64,000 bases of DNA from Aciduricibacillus chroicocephali. GTDB lineage: Bacteria; Bacillota; Bacilli; Bacillales; Amphibacillaceae. Under the pieces are notes generated by a model. It did no database searches and was not told where the DNA came from. It saw nothing but the letters and a program-made list of their open reading frames with translations. This document shows positions 1 through 7,369 of the stretch, piece after piece; position 1 is the first letter of the stretch, and each line of letters starts with the position of its first letter. The stretch spans positions 1,378,001-1,442,000 of the forward strand of contig NZ_CP129113.1 of NCBI RefSeq assembly GCF_030762805.1, given 5' to 3'. A program made the translations under genes and the position numbers.

Positions 1-20
1 CCTCCGTCAGAAACGGAGGT
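1..20 (-). terminator. hairpin downstream of ndk, window edge
   Basis: Read on the minus strand, the last bases before the window edge form a stem of CCTCCGT paired with ACGGAGG around a short loop, a little past the ndk stop codon. The T-run expected of an intrinsic terminator would lie outside the window, so the call rests on the stem alone. Confidence 0.55.
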
Positions 21-33
21 TGTCCAATGATTC

Positions 34-480
34 TTAGTAGATCCAATCGCGATCTTGCTTATCGTAAGAAACGAGCTCGCTTTCGTTGAAGAAAAGACCA
101 ATTTCTCTTTCTGCGCTTTCTGCAGAATCAGAACCGTGAATAATGTTCTTGCCAACTGTAACAGCAAAGTCACCACGGATAGTTCCTGGAGCAGCTTCAG
201 CAGGATTTGTCTTACCCATCATTTCACGAGCAGTAAGGATAACGCCTTCGCCTTCCCATACCATTGCAAAAACAGGACCAGAAGTGATGAAATCAACAAG
301 TTCGCCGAAGAATGGGCGTTCTTTGTGCTCACCATAATGCTGTTCAGCAAGTTCGTTAGAAATCTGCATCAATTTTGCACCAACAAGTTTGAAACCCTTT
401 TTTTCAAAACGCTGTACAATTTCACCAGTCAGATTACGCTGTACACCGTCTGGTTTTACCATCAAGAAAGTTTTTTCCAT
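34..480 (-). CDS. ndk: nucleoside diphosphate kinase
   Basis: Transfers the gamma-phosphate from ATP to other (deoxy)nucleoside diphosphates through a phosphohistidine; cytosolic. The 148-residue protein has the usual family length, with the N-terminal KPDGVQRNL segment and the active-site histidine in NIIHGSDS near the C-terminus. The ATG at 480 is chosen: a GTG four codons upstream overlaps the ribosome-binding site AAGAGGTG (about 490-497). It follows the hep/men cluster as in B. subtilis, but a 150-base gap with a possible promoter suggests its own transcription. Identification is secure by family match. Confidence 0.97.
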   Translation of the reverse strand: MEKTFLMVKPDGVQRNLTGEIVQRFEKKGFKLVGAKLMQISNELAEQHYGEHKERPFFGELVDFITSGPVFAMVWEGEGVILTAREMMGKTNPAEAAPGTIRGDFAVTVGKNIIHGSDSAESAEREIGLFFNESELVSYDKQDRDWIY

Positions 481-573
481 TTTGAATGACACCTCTTATG
501 TATATGTTTATTATTCTGGGTTATTGCCATGGATCTTCAATAGCTTTTCCACTTGCAAAAATTCCATGCACTC

Positions 574-601
574 ATTTTATCATAATGATATAGGAATTGA
601 A
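574..601 (-). promoter_or_regulatory. candidate ndk promoter
   Basis: In the ndk-hepT gap the minus strand reads TTCAAT, 16 bases, then TAAAAT (-10 at 574-579, -35 at 596-601). The match to sigma-A consensus is moderate, and a leader of about 85 bases to the ndk ATG would follow. Confidence 0.4.
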
Positions 602-632
602 CAGCGACAATAGACATTTTCACTCAATTCGG

Positions 633-1601
633 TTAAAAACTTCGCTTTCCCATATAGGCCGCTATATCAACAAGTGTTCTTTTTTCCTTTGAATCTTCAA
701 ACCCGTCCAAAGAATCCAGTGCCTTTTGCAAGTAGCGATTACTCATCGCATATGACCTTTCAATAGCCCCAAGCTGCTTCATAGAATCCACGAGACGTCT
801 AACATCCTTCGTCGACGCTCCACGTTCAATTGTTTCTTTAACAAGCTTTGCAAAATCAGCATCCTTCATCGCTTCCAGTACAGGCAACGTAATGTTCCCC
901 TGCAAAAGATCATTTCCAGAAGGCTTGCCTAGCTGCTTTGCAGAAGCAGTGAAATCAAGTATATCGTCAATAATCTGGTAGGACATGCCTAAATAATATC
1001 CATATTTGAACAGCTTTACAGCAGATTTTTCTGGCAGTCCGGAAATCAATGCTCCCATTTTGCAGCAGGTCGCAATAAGAATTGCCGTTTTACGGCGAAT
1101 ACGACGTAAATAAATGCGTAAATTCTGCTCCCAGTCAAATTTGTAGCGAATTTGTTCAATCTCACCCTTGCATACTTCCACAATTGTATTTGAGAGTAAT
1201 CTGTGGATTTCAGCGCTCTCGATATTAGTAATGCTCTCCAGTGCACATGCAAGGATGTAGTCACCTGTATACATAGAGGTCCGGTTATCATAGTGCACTC
1301 TGATTGTAGGTTTGCCACGCCTTAGCCAAGCATTGTCTATTACATCATCATGTACAAGGGTTGCCATATGAATCAGCTCAATTGAGACAGCGGCGTCAAT
1401 AAGAGGCGTTTTTCCCTTGTCTGGCCCAAGTGCTCCAGAGAGCAGCACAAATAAAGGACGTATCCTCTTGCCTCCTGCTTTTAGTAATTGCTCTGAAGTC
1501 TGACGCAGTATCGGCTGATTCGCCTGCACGGAATTTCGTAGCGTTTCTTCAATCAGGTCCAAATCTTTTTTTAAATATCCGTAAGTCTTCGCTAATTTCA
1601 T
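633..1601 (-). CDS. hepT: heptaprenyl diphosphate synthase component II
   Basis: Catalytic subunit of the two-component enzyme that extends farnesyl diphosphate with isopentenyl diphosphate to heptaprenyl diphosphate, the menaquinone-7 side-chain precursor. Both aspartate-rich motifs of trans-prenyltransferases are visible: DDVID in LVHDDVID and DDILD in QIIDDILD. The 322-residue length is typical. The ATG at 1601 is preceded by AAAGGTG at 6-base spacing; a GTG at 1610 falls inside that ribosome-binding site and is rejected. It is the last gene of mtrB-hepS-menG-hepT and starts 11 bases after the menG stop. Its partner HepS lies two genes upstream. Confidence 0.97.
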   Translation of the reverse strand: MKLAKTYGYLKKDLDLIEETLRNSVQANQPILRQTSEQLLKAGGKRIRPLFVLLSGALGPDKGKTPLIDAAVSIELIHMATLVHDDVIDNAWLRRGKPTIRVHYDNRTSMYTGDYILACALESITNIESAEIHRLLSNTIVEVCKGEIEQIRYKFDWEQNLRIYLRRIRRKTAILIATCCKMGALISGLPEKSAVKLFKYGYYLGMSYQIIDDILDFTASAKQLGKPSGNDLLQGNITLPVLEAMKDADFAKLVKETIERGASTKDVRRLVDSMKQLGAIERSYAMSNRYLQKALDSLDGFEDSKEKRTLVDIAAYMGKRSF

Positions 1602-1612
1602 GCTTGTCACCT

Positions 1613-2338
1613 TTATCGTGATTTCGGTTTTAGAATCTTGAACCCGATATGCGCCGCTGCCACGCCTCCCGTGTAACTCTTCACGACTACCTGGTCAAAA
1701 CCGGCATTCAGGAACATCTTTTCAAGCTCTTTCTTGCCGGGAAAATCTTTAGCCGATTCGTAAAGCCACTCATACTCCTCGTAGCTTTTAACTAGAAGCT
1801 TGCCAAACATTGGCATAATGTATTTGAAATACAAATAGTAACCTTGACGGAATACTGGCAAGGTTGGCTGGGAAGTTTCCAAACAAACCGCCATCCCGCC
1901 CGGTTTCAAAACTCTGTACATCTCATGAAGTACTCTATCGTAATTAGGTACGTTTCTCAGACCAAATCCGATTGTTACATAGTCGAATGTGCTATCGGCA
2001 AATGGCAGATCCATCGCGTCGCCTTGAATAAATTCAATATCGTTTGGCGGAAGTTTCTTTTTTCTTTTTTCAGCAACAGAAAGCATATTGGCACTGAAAT
2101 CAAGACCTGTCACTTTGCCATTTGCGCCAGCTGCTTTCGCTAAAGCAAATGTCCAGTCTCCTGTCCCACAGCAAAGATCTAGACATCGAGCACCGGGCTG
2201 CACGTTCATTCGTTCCATTACATCTTTACGCCATGCTTTATGACGCTGGAAAGAAATTACGGAATTCATAAAATCATAATTTCCATAAATTGATTCAAAA
2301 ACATCATGTACGCGTTCTGACTTCGACTGTTCTCTCAA
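1613..2338 (-). CDS. menG: demethylmenaquinone methyltransferase
   Basis: Methylates demethylmenaquinone with S-adenosylmethionine, the last step of menaquinone synthesis (MenG, called MenH or UbiE in older annotation). The SAM-binding motif [10 protein letters not shown] lies near residue 50, followed by GLDFS and the family motif [10 protein letters not shown]. The 241-residue protein begins at a TTG (2338) preceded by GAAGGG at a suitable distance; the next methionine would delete the conserved N-terminus. The start lies just past the hepS stop, so translation is probably coupled. Lying between the two HepST genes, it places side-chain synthesis and ring methylation in one operon. Confidence 0.96.
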   Translation of the reverse strand: MREQSKSERVHDVFESIYGNYDFMNSVISFQRHKAWRKDVMERMNVQPGARCLDLCCGTGDWTFALAKAAGANGKVTGLDFSANMLSVAEKRKKKLPPNDIEFIQGDAMDLPFADSTFDYVTIGFGLRNVPNYDRVLHEMYRVLKPGGMAVCLETSQPTLPVFRQGYYLYFKYIMPMFGKLLVKSYEEYEWLYESAKDFPGKKELEKMFLNAGFDQVVVKSYTGGVAAAHIGFKILKPKSR

Positions 2339-2341
2339 TCT

Positions 2342-3115
2342 TTACCCTTCTTTCCATGCTTGCCTCTTTTCTTCCATCTTCTGCCAGCGTTTAGCAGCCT
2401 CTTCATACAAATCAGCCAGTAAACAGCCATCTCGCCAATCCCCAAGCAAGTCTTCAAGGCGTGCTTCTCTACCTTTCCTGTAAGAAGCAATTGAGACATC
2501 CGAACGTCCAGAAAGCCATAGTTTGTAAAGTGCTTCTTCACCACTATCAGAAGACCCGGCTATTTCATCCAAATAGGAGGTCGCCTCCAAATAGTGTTCA
2601 ATTTGCCTGCAATGTTGTTCATCCATACCTATGAAAGCTGCGACACGAATGACGATACGACTGGCAATTTTGCCATAGTAAGAAGCGAATTCAGTAAACG
2701 AGGCAACTTGCCGATGATATAGCTCCATCTTTAGTTCGTTAATCTCCTTGATGGCATCTGCAAGAAGACGGATAAATAAAATATCACCGGAATGAGAGAG
2801 GAGCAGGTAATAAAGCCCGCTGTAATAGTCTCCGGCAAGAACTGTAAGCTGTGTGCTTCTCGCGGCTTGTTCTCCTTTTTTTTCTACATTATGAACAGTA
2901 ATAGAATCGTGTGTATCCAAAGCTGTCTGAACAAGCATTGCTGGGATGATGTATGCGATCTTTTCCTCTTTATATGCAGGTGCGCTGTCAAAAACCTTAG
3001 ACAGCACACGAAGCCCCTCTTCAAAAAGAAGTGGTTGATCAAGATGAAGATCGAGGTAATAGTTCTCCATATGTTTTTTTATTGTATGTTTTAAAATGCC
3101 AATTTCCTGAGACAC
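2342..3115 (-). CDS. hepS: heptaprenyl diphosphate synthase component I
   Basis: Non-catalytic partner of HepT. HepS homologues lack the DDxxD motifs but are required for activity and chain-length control. The 257-residue sequence is all-helical in character and has no aspartate-rich motif, matching the family. The start is a GTG (3115) with AGGTGAT about eight bases upstream. It lies downstream of mtrB and slightly upstream of menG. Family identification rests on the N-terminal pattern (LDLHLDQPLLFEEGL) and on gene order, because this subunit is poorly conserved. Confidence 0.9.
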   Translation of the reverse strand: MSQEIGILKHTIKKHMENYYLDLHLDQPLLFEEGLRVLSKVFDSAPAYKEEKIAYIIPAMLVQTALDTHDSITVHNVEKKGEQAARSTQLTVLAGDYYSGLYYLLLSHSGDILFIRLLADAIKEINELKMELYHRQVASFTEFASYYGKIASRIVIRVAAFIGMDEQHCRQIEHYLEATSYLDEIAGSSDSGEEALYKLWLSGRSDVSIASYRKGREARLEDLLGDWRDGCLLADLYEEAAKRWQKMEEKRQAWKEG

Positions 3116-3189
3116 TTTCTGATCACCTGCATTTCACTCTGGACATTATTATCCGTCTAGACCTTGTCAGCCATATTGCCATTCAGCCT

Positions 3190-3426
3190 TTAATTTTCGG
3201 TACTGTCGCTCTCAATCGTACCGTTTGCCGTCTGTATTAAAGCTTTCCCCCTGATCTTCACCGCTGAAGTATGCTCAGTGAACTGAGCAACCATTACCTC
3301 GCCGCAATCAAGTTTTTCCGCATGATGAAATTTTGTATCCGTGCCTCTCGTCAAACCAATTACCTTCACACCGTCTTCCAGTGCCTTGATTACGATAAAA
3401 TCAGTTTTGCCAACTGGCTGCTCCAT
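3190..3426 (-). CDS. mtrB: trp RNA-binding attenuation protein (TRAP)
   Basis: TRAP forms an 11-subunit ring that binds tryptophan and then (G/U)AG-repeat RNA, attenuating trp operon transcription and blocking translation of other targets. The 78-residue sequence carries the near-invariant core [14 protein letters not shown] and AQFTEHTSA, which include tryptophan- and RNA-contacting residues. The ATG at 3426 follows a strong GGAGGCGAG; an upstream in-frame start at 3462 has no such site. In B. subtilis the gene follows folE (mtrA), but here no folE lies between hbs and mtrB and the gene appears to have its own promoter. Confidence 0.96.
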   Translation of the reverse strand: MEQPVGKTDFIVIKALEDGVKVIGLTRGTDTKFHHAEKLDCGEVMVAQFTEHTSAVKIRGKALIQTANGTIESDSTEN

Positions 3427-3488
3427 ATTCTCGCCTCCTTGCACAAATATGTCCCGTTCCAATGATTGAGGATTTCTCTACAAGGTAT

Positions 3489-3530
3489 GTTGCAAGCAAC
3501 GTCCACAACTTCAGCAGAGATACTTGCAAC
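3489..3530 (-). other. inverted repeat in mtrB 5' leader
   Basis: GTTGCAAG (3489-3496) and CTTGCAAC (3523-3530) are perfect 8-base complements separated by 26 bases, inside the presumed mtrB leader. No T-run follows, so it is not an obvious terminator. Function unknown; it could be a leader hairpin that shapes mtrB expression. Confidence 0.45.
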
Positions 3531-3540
3531 TCACAATCCT

Positions 3541-3562
3541 AATTCATCTTTAATTCATCTTT
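3541..3562. repeat. 11-base perfect tandem repeat
   Basis: AATTCATCTTT occurs twice head to tail (3541-3551 and 3552-3562), immediately downstream of the presumed mtrB -10 element on the minus strand. It may be a protein-binding direct repeat or replication slippage. Confidence 0.6.
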
Positions 3563-3566
3563 ATTT

Positions 3567-3595
3567 AATATCCACTATAGCACTTGGCGTGTCAA
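3567..3595 (-). promoter_or_regulatory. candidate sigma-A promoter for mtrB-hepS-menG-hepT
   Basis: The minus strand has a perfect TTGACA (3590-3595), a 17-base spacer and GATATT (3567-3572). It lies downstream of the hbs terminator and about 140 bases before the mtrB start. Confidence 0.6.
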
Positions 3596-3635
3596 ACAAT
3601 TCGCAGGATATAGCAAATAGATATATGTAATAAAT

Positions 3636-3665
3636 GGAAAAGGAGGACGCTCATGCGCCCTCCTG
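3636..3665 (-). terminator. intrinsic terminator after hbs
   Basis: On the minus strand AGGAGGGCGC and GCGTCCTCCT pair around ATGA with one mismatch, followed by TTTTCC. It begins about 25 bases beyond the hbs stop and separates hbs from mtrB. Confidence 0.75.
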
Positions 3666-3692
3666 GATTTTCAGTGAAGCCCTATGTATGAA

Positions 3693-3965
3693 TTAGTTAA
3701 CAGCATCTTTAAGGGCTTTACCTGGTTTGAATGCAGGAACCTTGCTTGCAGGGATATCAATCTCAGCACCAGTTTGCGGATTGCGGCCTTTGCGTGCAGA
3801 ACGTTCGCGCACTTCAAAGTTACCGAAGCCGATCAACTGGACTTTATCGCCATCCTTCAAAGCTTCAGCTACTGTATCAAATACAGCATCAACTGCCTTT
3901 GTCGCATCCTTTTTAGAAAGTTCGCTCTTTTCGGCAACAGCATTGATCAAATCTGTTTTATTCAT
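3693..3965 (-). CDS. hbs: DNA-binding protein HU
   Basis: Small basic nucleoid protein that bends and compacts DNA as a dimer. At 90 residues it has exactly the HU length, beginning [20 protein letters not shown] and containing the family signature [18 protein letters not shown] with the DNA-intercalating beta-arm region. The ATG at 3965 follows GTGAGGAGGTG. It is flanked by its own terminator and a roughly 300-base upstream region containing a TATAAT, so it is probably monocistronic. Confidence 0.98.
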   Translation of the reverse strand: MNKTDLINAVAEKSELSKKDATKAVDAVFDTVAEALKDGDKVQLIGFGNFEVRERSARKGRNPQTGAEIDIPASKVPAFKPGKALKDAVN

Positions 3966-4078
3966 GACTTCACCTCCTCACAAATGAATCATATTAGAAC
4001 AAGTTTTTCTTGCTCGTATTTGTTCATCATTTCCGAAAAAATTATGCACAAAATCATCTGTATCAAGGGATGACAACG

Positions 4079-4084
4079 ATTATA
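4079..4084 (-). promoter_or_regulatory. candidate -10 element for hbs
   Basis: A perfect TATAAT on the minus strand lies about 115 bases before the hbs start, in the otherwise featureless 297-base hbs-spoIVA gap. No convincing -35 at 16-18 bases was found, so the assignment is tentative. Confidence 0.4.
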
Positions 4085-4233
4085 CTAACCGACTTCAAAC
4101 AAAAATTCAATCATTATCCCCGGAAAATAGGCATTTTTATTATAAAAGTTATATCAAACAAGGATGTTTCTTAGTATGACTTGAATTTTTGTAAATATTT
4201 TCATGCAAGTAGCTGACTATTTTGAAATTACGC

Positions 4234-4265
4234 AAAAAAATAATAGCAGCTTGGATAAGCTGCTA
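4234..4265 (-). terminator. intrinsic terminator overlapping spoIVA stop
   Basis: TAGCAGCTT and AAGCTGCTA pair perfectly around ATCC on the minus strand and are followed by TTATTTTTTT. The spoIVA stop codon forms the first bases of the stem. Confidence 0.88.
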
Positions 4266-5741
4266 TAAAATGATGGCGATCAGACCGCCTGAACCTTCAT
4301 TAATAATTCTCTCTAAAGTGTCTTTCAACTTGTAGCGTGCATTTTCTGGCATAAGAGAGATTTTTGCCTGGATGCCTTCACGTACAATTGAACTGAGTGA
4401 GCGGCCAAAGATATCAGACTCCCAAATTGATAGAGGATCTTCTTCAAAGTCCTGCATCAAATAACGCACAAGCTCTTCACTCTGTTTCTCAGTCCCAATG
4501 ATTGGAGAAAATTCGGACTCTACTTCAACTTTAATCATATGAATTGAAGGAGCGACCGCTTTTAATCTGACCCCGAACCTAGAGCCTTGGCGTATAATTT
4601 CAGGTTCATCGAGCTGCATATCGTGAACTGCTGGAGCAGCAATACCATAGCCTGTCTGCTTTACCATCTGCAAGGCACCTGAAATCTGGTCATACTCTCT
4701 CTTTGCATGTGAGAAGTCCTGCATCAGTTCAAGAAGATGCTCCTTGCCCCTTACTTCTTCTCCCACAATCTCTTTCAAGATTTGATCATATAGCTGGTCC
4801 GGGGCATGCAAATCGATTTCTGCAATCCCTTCACCCATTTCCATACCGGCAATATTCGCTCTCTCAATGTATTCGAATTCCGTGAACTCACCGACAATCT
4901 GATCAACATCTCGCAGACGCTTGATGTTTTGCACAGTTGATTGGATTGCTTCCTCATAACTTCCACGCAACCAGTGTCTCTCATCAAGTACCATTACCCA
5001 GCTTGGCAAATTAACATTTACCTCAAGTACAGGGAATTCGTATAGTGCCTCTCTCAATACACTATAAATATCGTGTTCTGTCATCGATTCTACGCTCATA
5101 GCAAGTACAGGGATGTTATATTCCTCTGCCAATTCCCGTTTCATTGCCTCTGTTTCAGGACTGCTAGGTCTTGTTGTATTGATGACCATGATAAATGGCT
5201 TTCCTACTTCTTTAAGCTCCTCAACGATACGTGCTTCTGCTTCTACATAGTCAGCTCGATCAATCTCCCCAATTGTTCCATCTGTCGTTACGACGACACC
5301 AATTGTAGAATGTTCTTGGATTACTTTTCTCGTGCCGATCTCTGCAGCATCGTGGAAAGGAATCGGCTCCTCATACCATGGTGTATGAATCATTCTAGGT
5401 CCATTTTCATCTTCGAAGCCCTTAGCGCCTTTAACTGCGTAACCAACACAATCGACGAGCCTTACATTGACATCAAGCCCTTCTTCCACATTCAATGAAA
5501 CGGCCTGATTTGGTACGAATTTAGGTTCTGTCGTCATAATTGTTTTGCCTGCAGCACTCTGTGGCAGTTCATCATGTGCTCTTGAGCGTTCTCCCTCATC
5601 TTCCATATTCGGAAGAACTACAAGCTCCATAAATCTCTTAATAAATGTCGACTTTCCTGTCCTCACTGCACCAACGATACCAAGGTAGATGTCACCATTC
5701 GTCCGTTTCGAAATATCTTTGAAAATATCAACTTTCTCCAT
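4263..5741 (-). CDS. spoIVA: stage IV sporulation protein A, spore coat morphogenetic ATPase
   Basis: SpoIVA is a mother-cell ATPase that polymerises on the forespore outer membrane and anchors the spore coat basement layer; it is also needed for the cortex. The 492-residue protein matches the expected length. The Walker A motif GAVRTGKST is near residue 25, and the C-terminal segment ending GGLIAIIL is conserved and needed for localisation. The ATG at 5741 has GGAGGG upstream; an earlier in-frame start at 5789 would add 16 non-family residues. A sigma-E-like promoter lies upstream and a strong terminator directly follows, so it is monocistronic. Confidence 0.98.
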   Translation of the reverse strand: MEKVDIFKDISKRTNGDIYLGIVGAVRTGKSTFIKRFMELVVLPNMEDEGERSRAHDELPQSAAGKTIMTTEPKFVPNQAVSLNVEEGLDVNVRLVDCVGYAVKGAKGFEDENGPRMIHTPWYEEPIPFHDAAEIGTRKVIQEHSTIGVVVTTDGTIGEIDRADYVEAEARIVEELKEVGKPFIMVINTTRPSSPETEAMKRELAEEYNIPVLAMSVESMTEHDIYSVLREALYEFPVLEVNVNLPSWVMVLDERHWLRGSYEEAIQSTVQNIKRLRDVDQIVGEFTEFEYIERANIAGMEMGEGIAEIDLHAPDQLYDQILKEIVGEEVRGKEHLLELMQDFSHAKREYDQISGALQMVKQTGYGIAAPAVHDMQLDEPEIIRQGSRFGVRLKAVAPSIHMIKVEVESEFSPIIGTEKQSEELVRYLMQDFEEDPLSIWESDIFGRSLSSIVREGIQAKISLMPENARYKLKDTLERIINEGSGGLIAIIL

Positions 5742-5810
5742 AACCGATCCCTCCTGATTTTGCTGCCAATTATGATGTAGAAACTGCAATGTCTGTATCT
5801 GGACAATCCC

Positions 5811-5840
5811 ATTCTATGATTGCTTGAAACAGTCTATTCC
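5811..5840 (-). promoter_or_regulatory. sigma-E-like promoter for spoIVA
   Basis: The minus strand has GGAATAGA (5833-5840), a 14-base spacer and CATAGAAT (5811-5818), resembling the sigma-E consensus CATACA-T at -10 with correct spacing. In B. subtilis spoIVA is transcribed by sigma-E. Confidence 0.5.
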
Positions 5841-5857
5841 AAAAAAATATGAAGCCA

Positions 5858-5895
5858 TAAAAATAACCCTTGCAGTATCATATGGCTGCAAGGGT
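5858..5895 (-). terminator. intrinsic terminator after yphF
   Basis: Ten-base perfect stem ACCCTTGCAG / CTGCAAGGGT around a 10-base loop, followed on the minus strand by TTATTTTTATGG. It ends the yphE-yphF unit before spoIVA. Confidence 0.85.
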
Positions 5896-5913
5896 AAGAA
5901 ATATGCTCTATTT

Positions 5914-6636
5914 CTATTTATCTGTCTTGTATTCAGGTTCGCCGTCGACATCAATTGCTCGAACAGAGTATGCAGGCAATACAGGAGAATGCGCTGTAAG
6001 CAACTCTCTCAGGTCAGTTGCATCTTTTGATTTTTCCGGTTTTTCCTTTATTAATTCATAAAAATCAATTCGATAATCCACATATAAATTACCATCAATA
6101 TCCATAATGATTGGCAATTTTTTATGAGAATAAGGGCTTTCCACTGTAGGCATCTGTTTTAATTTCAACTTCTTATAGTCCAGTTCATATAATGTTCCTG
6201 ATATTGGCTTACCGAATGGCGGATATGTATGAATCTGTCTGTACGTTTGCAGACGCGCCTGAACTGTTCTCAGCTTTTCTGCCATCCGTAAATCTATAAC
6301 CTTCACAGTAGGATTCTCGTCAGGATCCAGAATGGCATATTGATAAAAGCCACCATTCTCGAAAGCGCTTCCGGGAATCTGGTCGATGAGACCTCTCTCC
6401 TTAAGCGGCTGAAAGTCGATAAGATGCTGCTCGTAGATCGGAGTATCAGCAGGCTTTGTTTTAATCGGCAAAAGCCCCTTTGTCTCCTCCCTGTATGCGT
6501 TCACAGCGTTCTGTACGTTCTCAAGCTGCACTTTGGGTGGTATTTTGTTTTTGGCCAATTCCTTGTCAGGATACAGGCAACCTGTCAATAAGAGCGGAAT
6601 GAGGCAAATGGTTAACAAACGAATGATTTTCTTCAT
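5914..6636 (-). CDS. yphF: YphF-like lipoprotein, function unknown
   Basis: 240-residue predicted lipoprotein: positively charged MKKIIR, a hydrophobic segment and a lipobox LLTGC with the acylated cysteine at residue 20. The mature part is hydrophilic and lacks a domain I can name; DIDGNLYVDYRIDFYELI and YSVRAIDVDGEPEYK are the most structured-looking segments. Gene order (spoIVA neighbour, downstream of yphE) matches B. subtilis yphF, whose role is not established. The ATG at 6636 follows CAAGGAGACA. Likely anchored to the outer face of the cell or forespore membrane (inference). Confidence 0.8.
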   Translation of the reverse strand: MKKIIRLLTICLIPLLLTGCLYPDKELAKNKIPPKVQLENVQNAVNAYREETKGLLPIKTKPADTPIYEQHLIDFQPLKERGLIDQIPGSAFENGGFYQYAILDPDENPTVKVIDLRMAEKLRTVQARLQTYRQIHTYPPFGKPISGTLYELDYKKLKLKQMPTVESPYSHKKLPIIMDIDGNLYVDYRIDFYELIKEKPEKSKDATDLRELLTAHSPVLPAYSVRAIDVDGEPEYKTDK

Positions 6637-6653
6637 GATATGTCTCCTTGCTG

Positions 6654-6854
6654 CTAAGAACCCGTAGGTCCGCTAAAAACAATATAGAGAATGATAAGTC
6701 CACCGGCAAAAAAGGAGAAATAGGCAATAAGTGCTGTCAGTATAGAAAAGATTCCTTTCAATTTCCTGCGGCTTAACTCAATCAGTACGGCAGCAACGAT
6801 AAGCAGTGCCATTCCTCCAAAAGATATGTACATATTCAGCATGGACTGGGACAA
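6654..6854 (-). CDS. yphE: YphE-like small membrane protein (DUF2768 type)
   Basis: 66-residue protein with two predicted membrane segments, around GGMALLIVAAVLIEL and ALIAYFSFFAGGLIILYIVF. The TTG at 6854 is chosen because GGAGGGAG lies about eight bases upstream; an upstream in-frame TTG at 6869 would overlap that site. The product and its place before yphF match the conserved spoIVA-yphF-yphE-gpsA order, here interrupted by spoVIF. Function unknown. An extended -10 promoter lies just upstream. Confidence 0.75.
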   Translation of the reverse strand: MSQSMLNMYISFGGMALLIVAAVLIELSRRKLKGIFSILTALIAYFSFFAGGLIILYIVFSGPTGS

Positions 6855-6891
6855 TCGCTCTCCCTCCAATCAACAGTAATGGTTAAGCACC

Positions 6892-6900
6892 ATTATAGCA
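6892..6900 (-). promoter_or_regulatory. extended -10 promoter for yphE-yphF
   Basis: TGCTATAAT on the minus strand is a perfect extended -10 (TGnTATAAT) about 40 bases before the yphE TTG. No strong -35 was seen, as expected for extended -10 promoters. Confidence 0.6.
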
Positions 6901-6925
6901 TAAAGAAATATACAAAAAAGTCACA

Positions 6926-6967
6926 ACAATAAGAAAACCGCATGGATTGGGCTTCTCCATGCGGTTT
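6926..6967 (-). terminator. intrinsic terminator after spoVIF
   Basis: Perfect 11-base stem AAACCGCATGG / CCATGCGGTTT around an 11-base loop, followed on the minus strand by TCTTATTGTTG. It lies beyond the spoVIF stop. Confidence 0.75.
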
Positions 6968-7059
6968 GACTAAATAATCCCCAGCTGCAGTACCTGATAT
7001 AGTGTACAGTCCATACTATGTCGCATACGGACCTGGCGTATATGCTATCGCCCGGCAGT

Positions 7060-7311
7060 CTATTTCTTGAACAATGAATTAAAATCGGCTGGCATTTTAT
7101 TCGTAATGATTGTACGCACAAGCTGGTCTTCCTTCTCTTTTGAAAGTGGCTTGTTGGCGAGAGTCGCAAGTCTTCTCACGAGATTACGTACAGTCGCTTC
7201 ATCGGAAAAATCGGCGTTTTTAACAGAATTGGCAACTTGAAAAACTTCATTCGGGTCAATATTTGCCTTCTTCTGAATCTTATCGAACATGCCTTTCTGA
7301 AATTCATTCAT
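7060..7311 (-). CDS. spoVIF: stage VI sporulation protein F family
   Basis: 83-residue protein matching the SpoVIF family: an N-terminal KxxNIDPNEVFQVANSV segment, then FSDEATVRNLVRRLATLANKP, and NKMPADFNSL at the C-terminus. In B. subtilis SpoVIF is a mother-cell protein needed for late coat assembly through GerE-dependent expression. The ATG at 7311 follows a G-rich site (GGGGGG); an earlier in-frame start at 7329 lies within it. Its upstream region overlaps the end of gpsA and carries a sigma-K-like promoter. Monocistronic, with its own terminator. Confidence 0.88.
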   Translation of the reverse strand: MNEFQKGMFDKIQKKANIDPNEVFQVANSVKNADFSDEATVRNLVRRLATLANKPLSKEKEDQLVRTIITNKMPADFNSLFKK

Positions 7312-7341
7312 GCGGCTTCCCCCCTGCATATTGATTCAACT

Positions 7342-7369
7342 TAATGTATGCAAGGGATCGCCCGTATGT
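7342..7369 (-). promoter_or_regulatory. sigma-K-like promoter for spoVIF
   Basis: The minus strand reads AC (7368-7369), 17 bases, then CATACATTA (7342-7350), matching the sigma-K pattern AC-N16/17-CATAnnnTA. It overlaps the last codon of gpsA. The -10 also fits sigma-E (CATACATT), but no matching sigma-E -35 was found. Confidence 0.6.

Noticed and set aside
3684-4073. 130-codon plus-strand frame over hbs
   Set aside because: It is antisense to the HU gene, has no ribosome-binding site and resembles no family; a shadow of a conserved gene.
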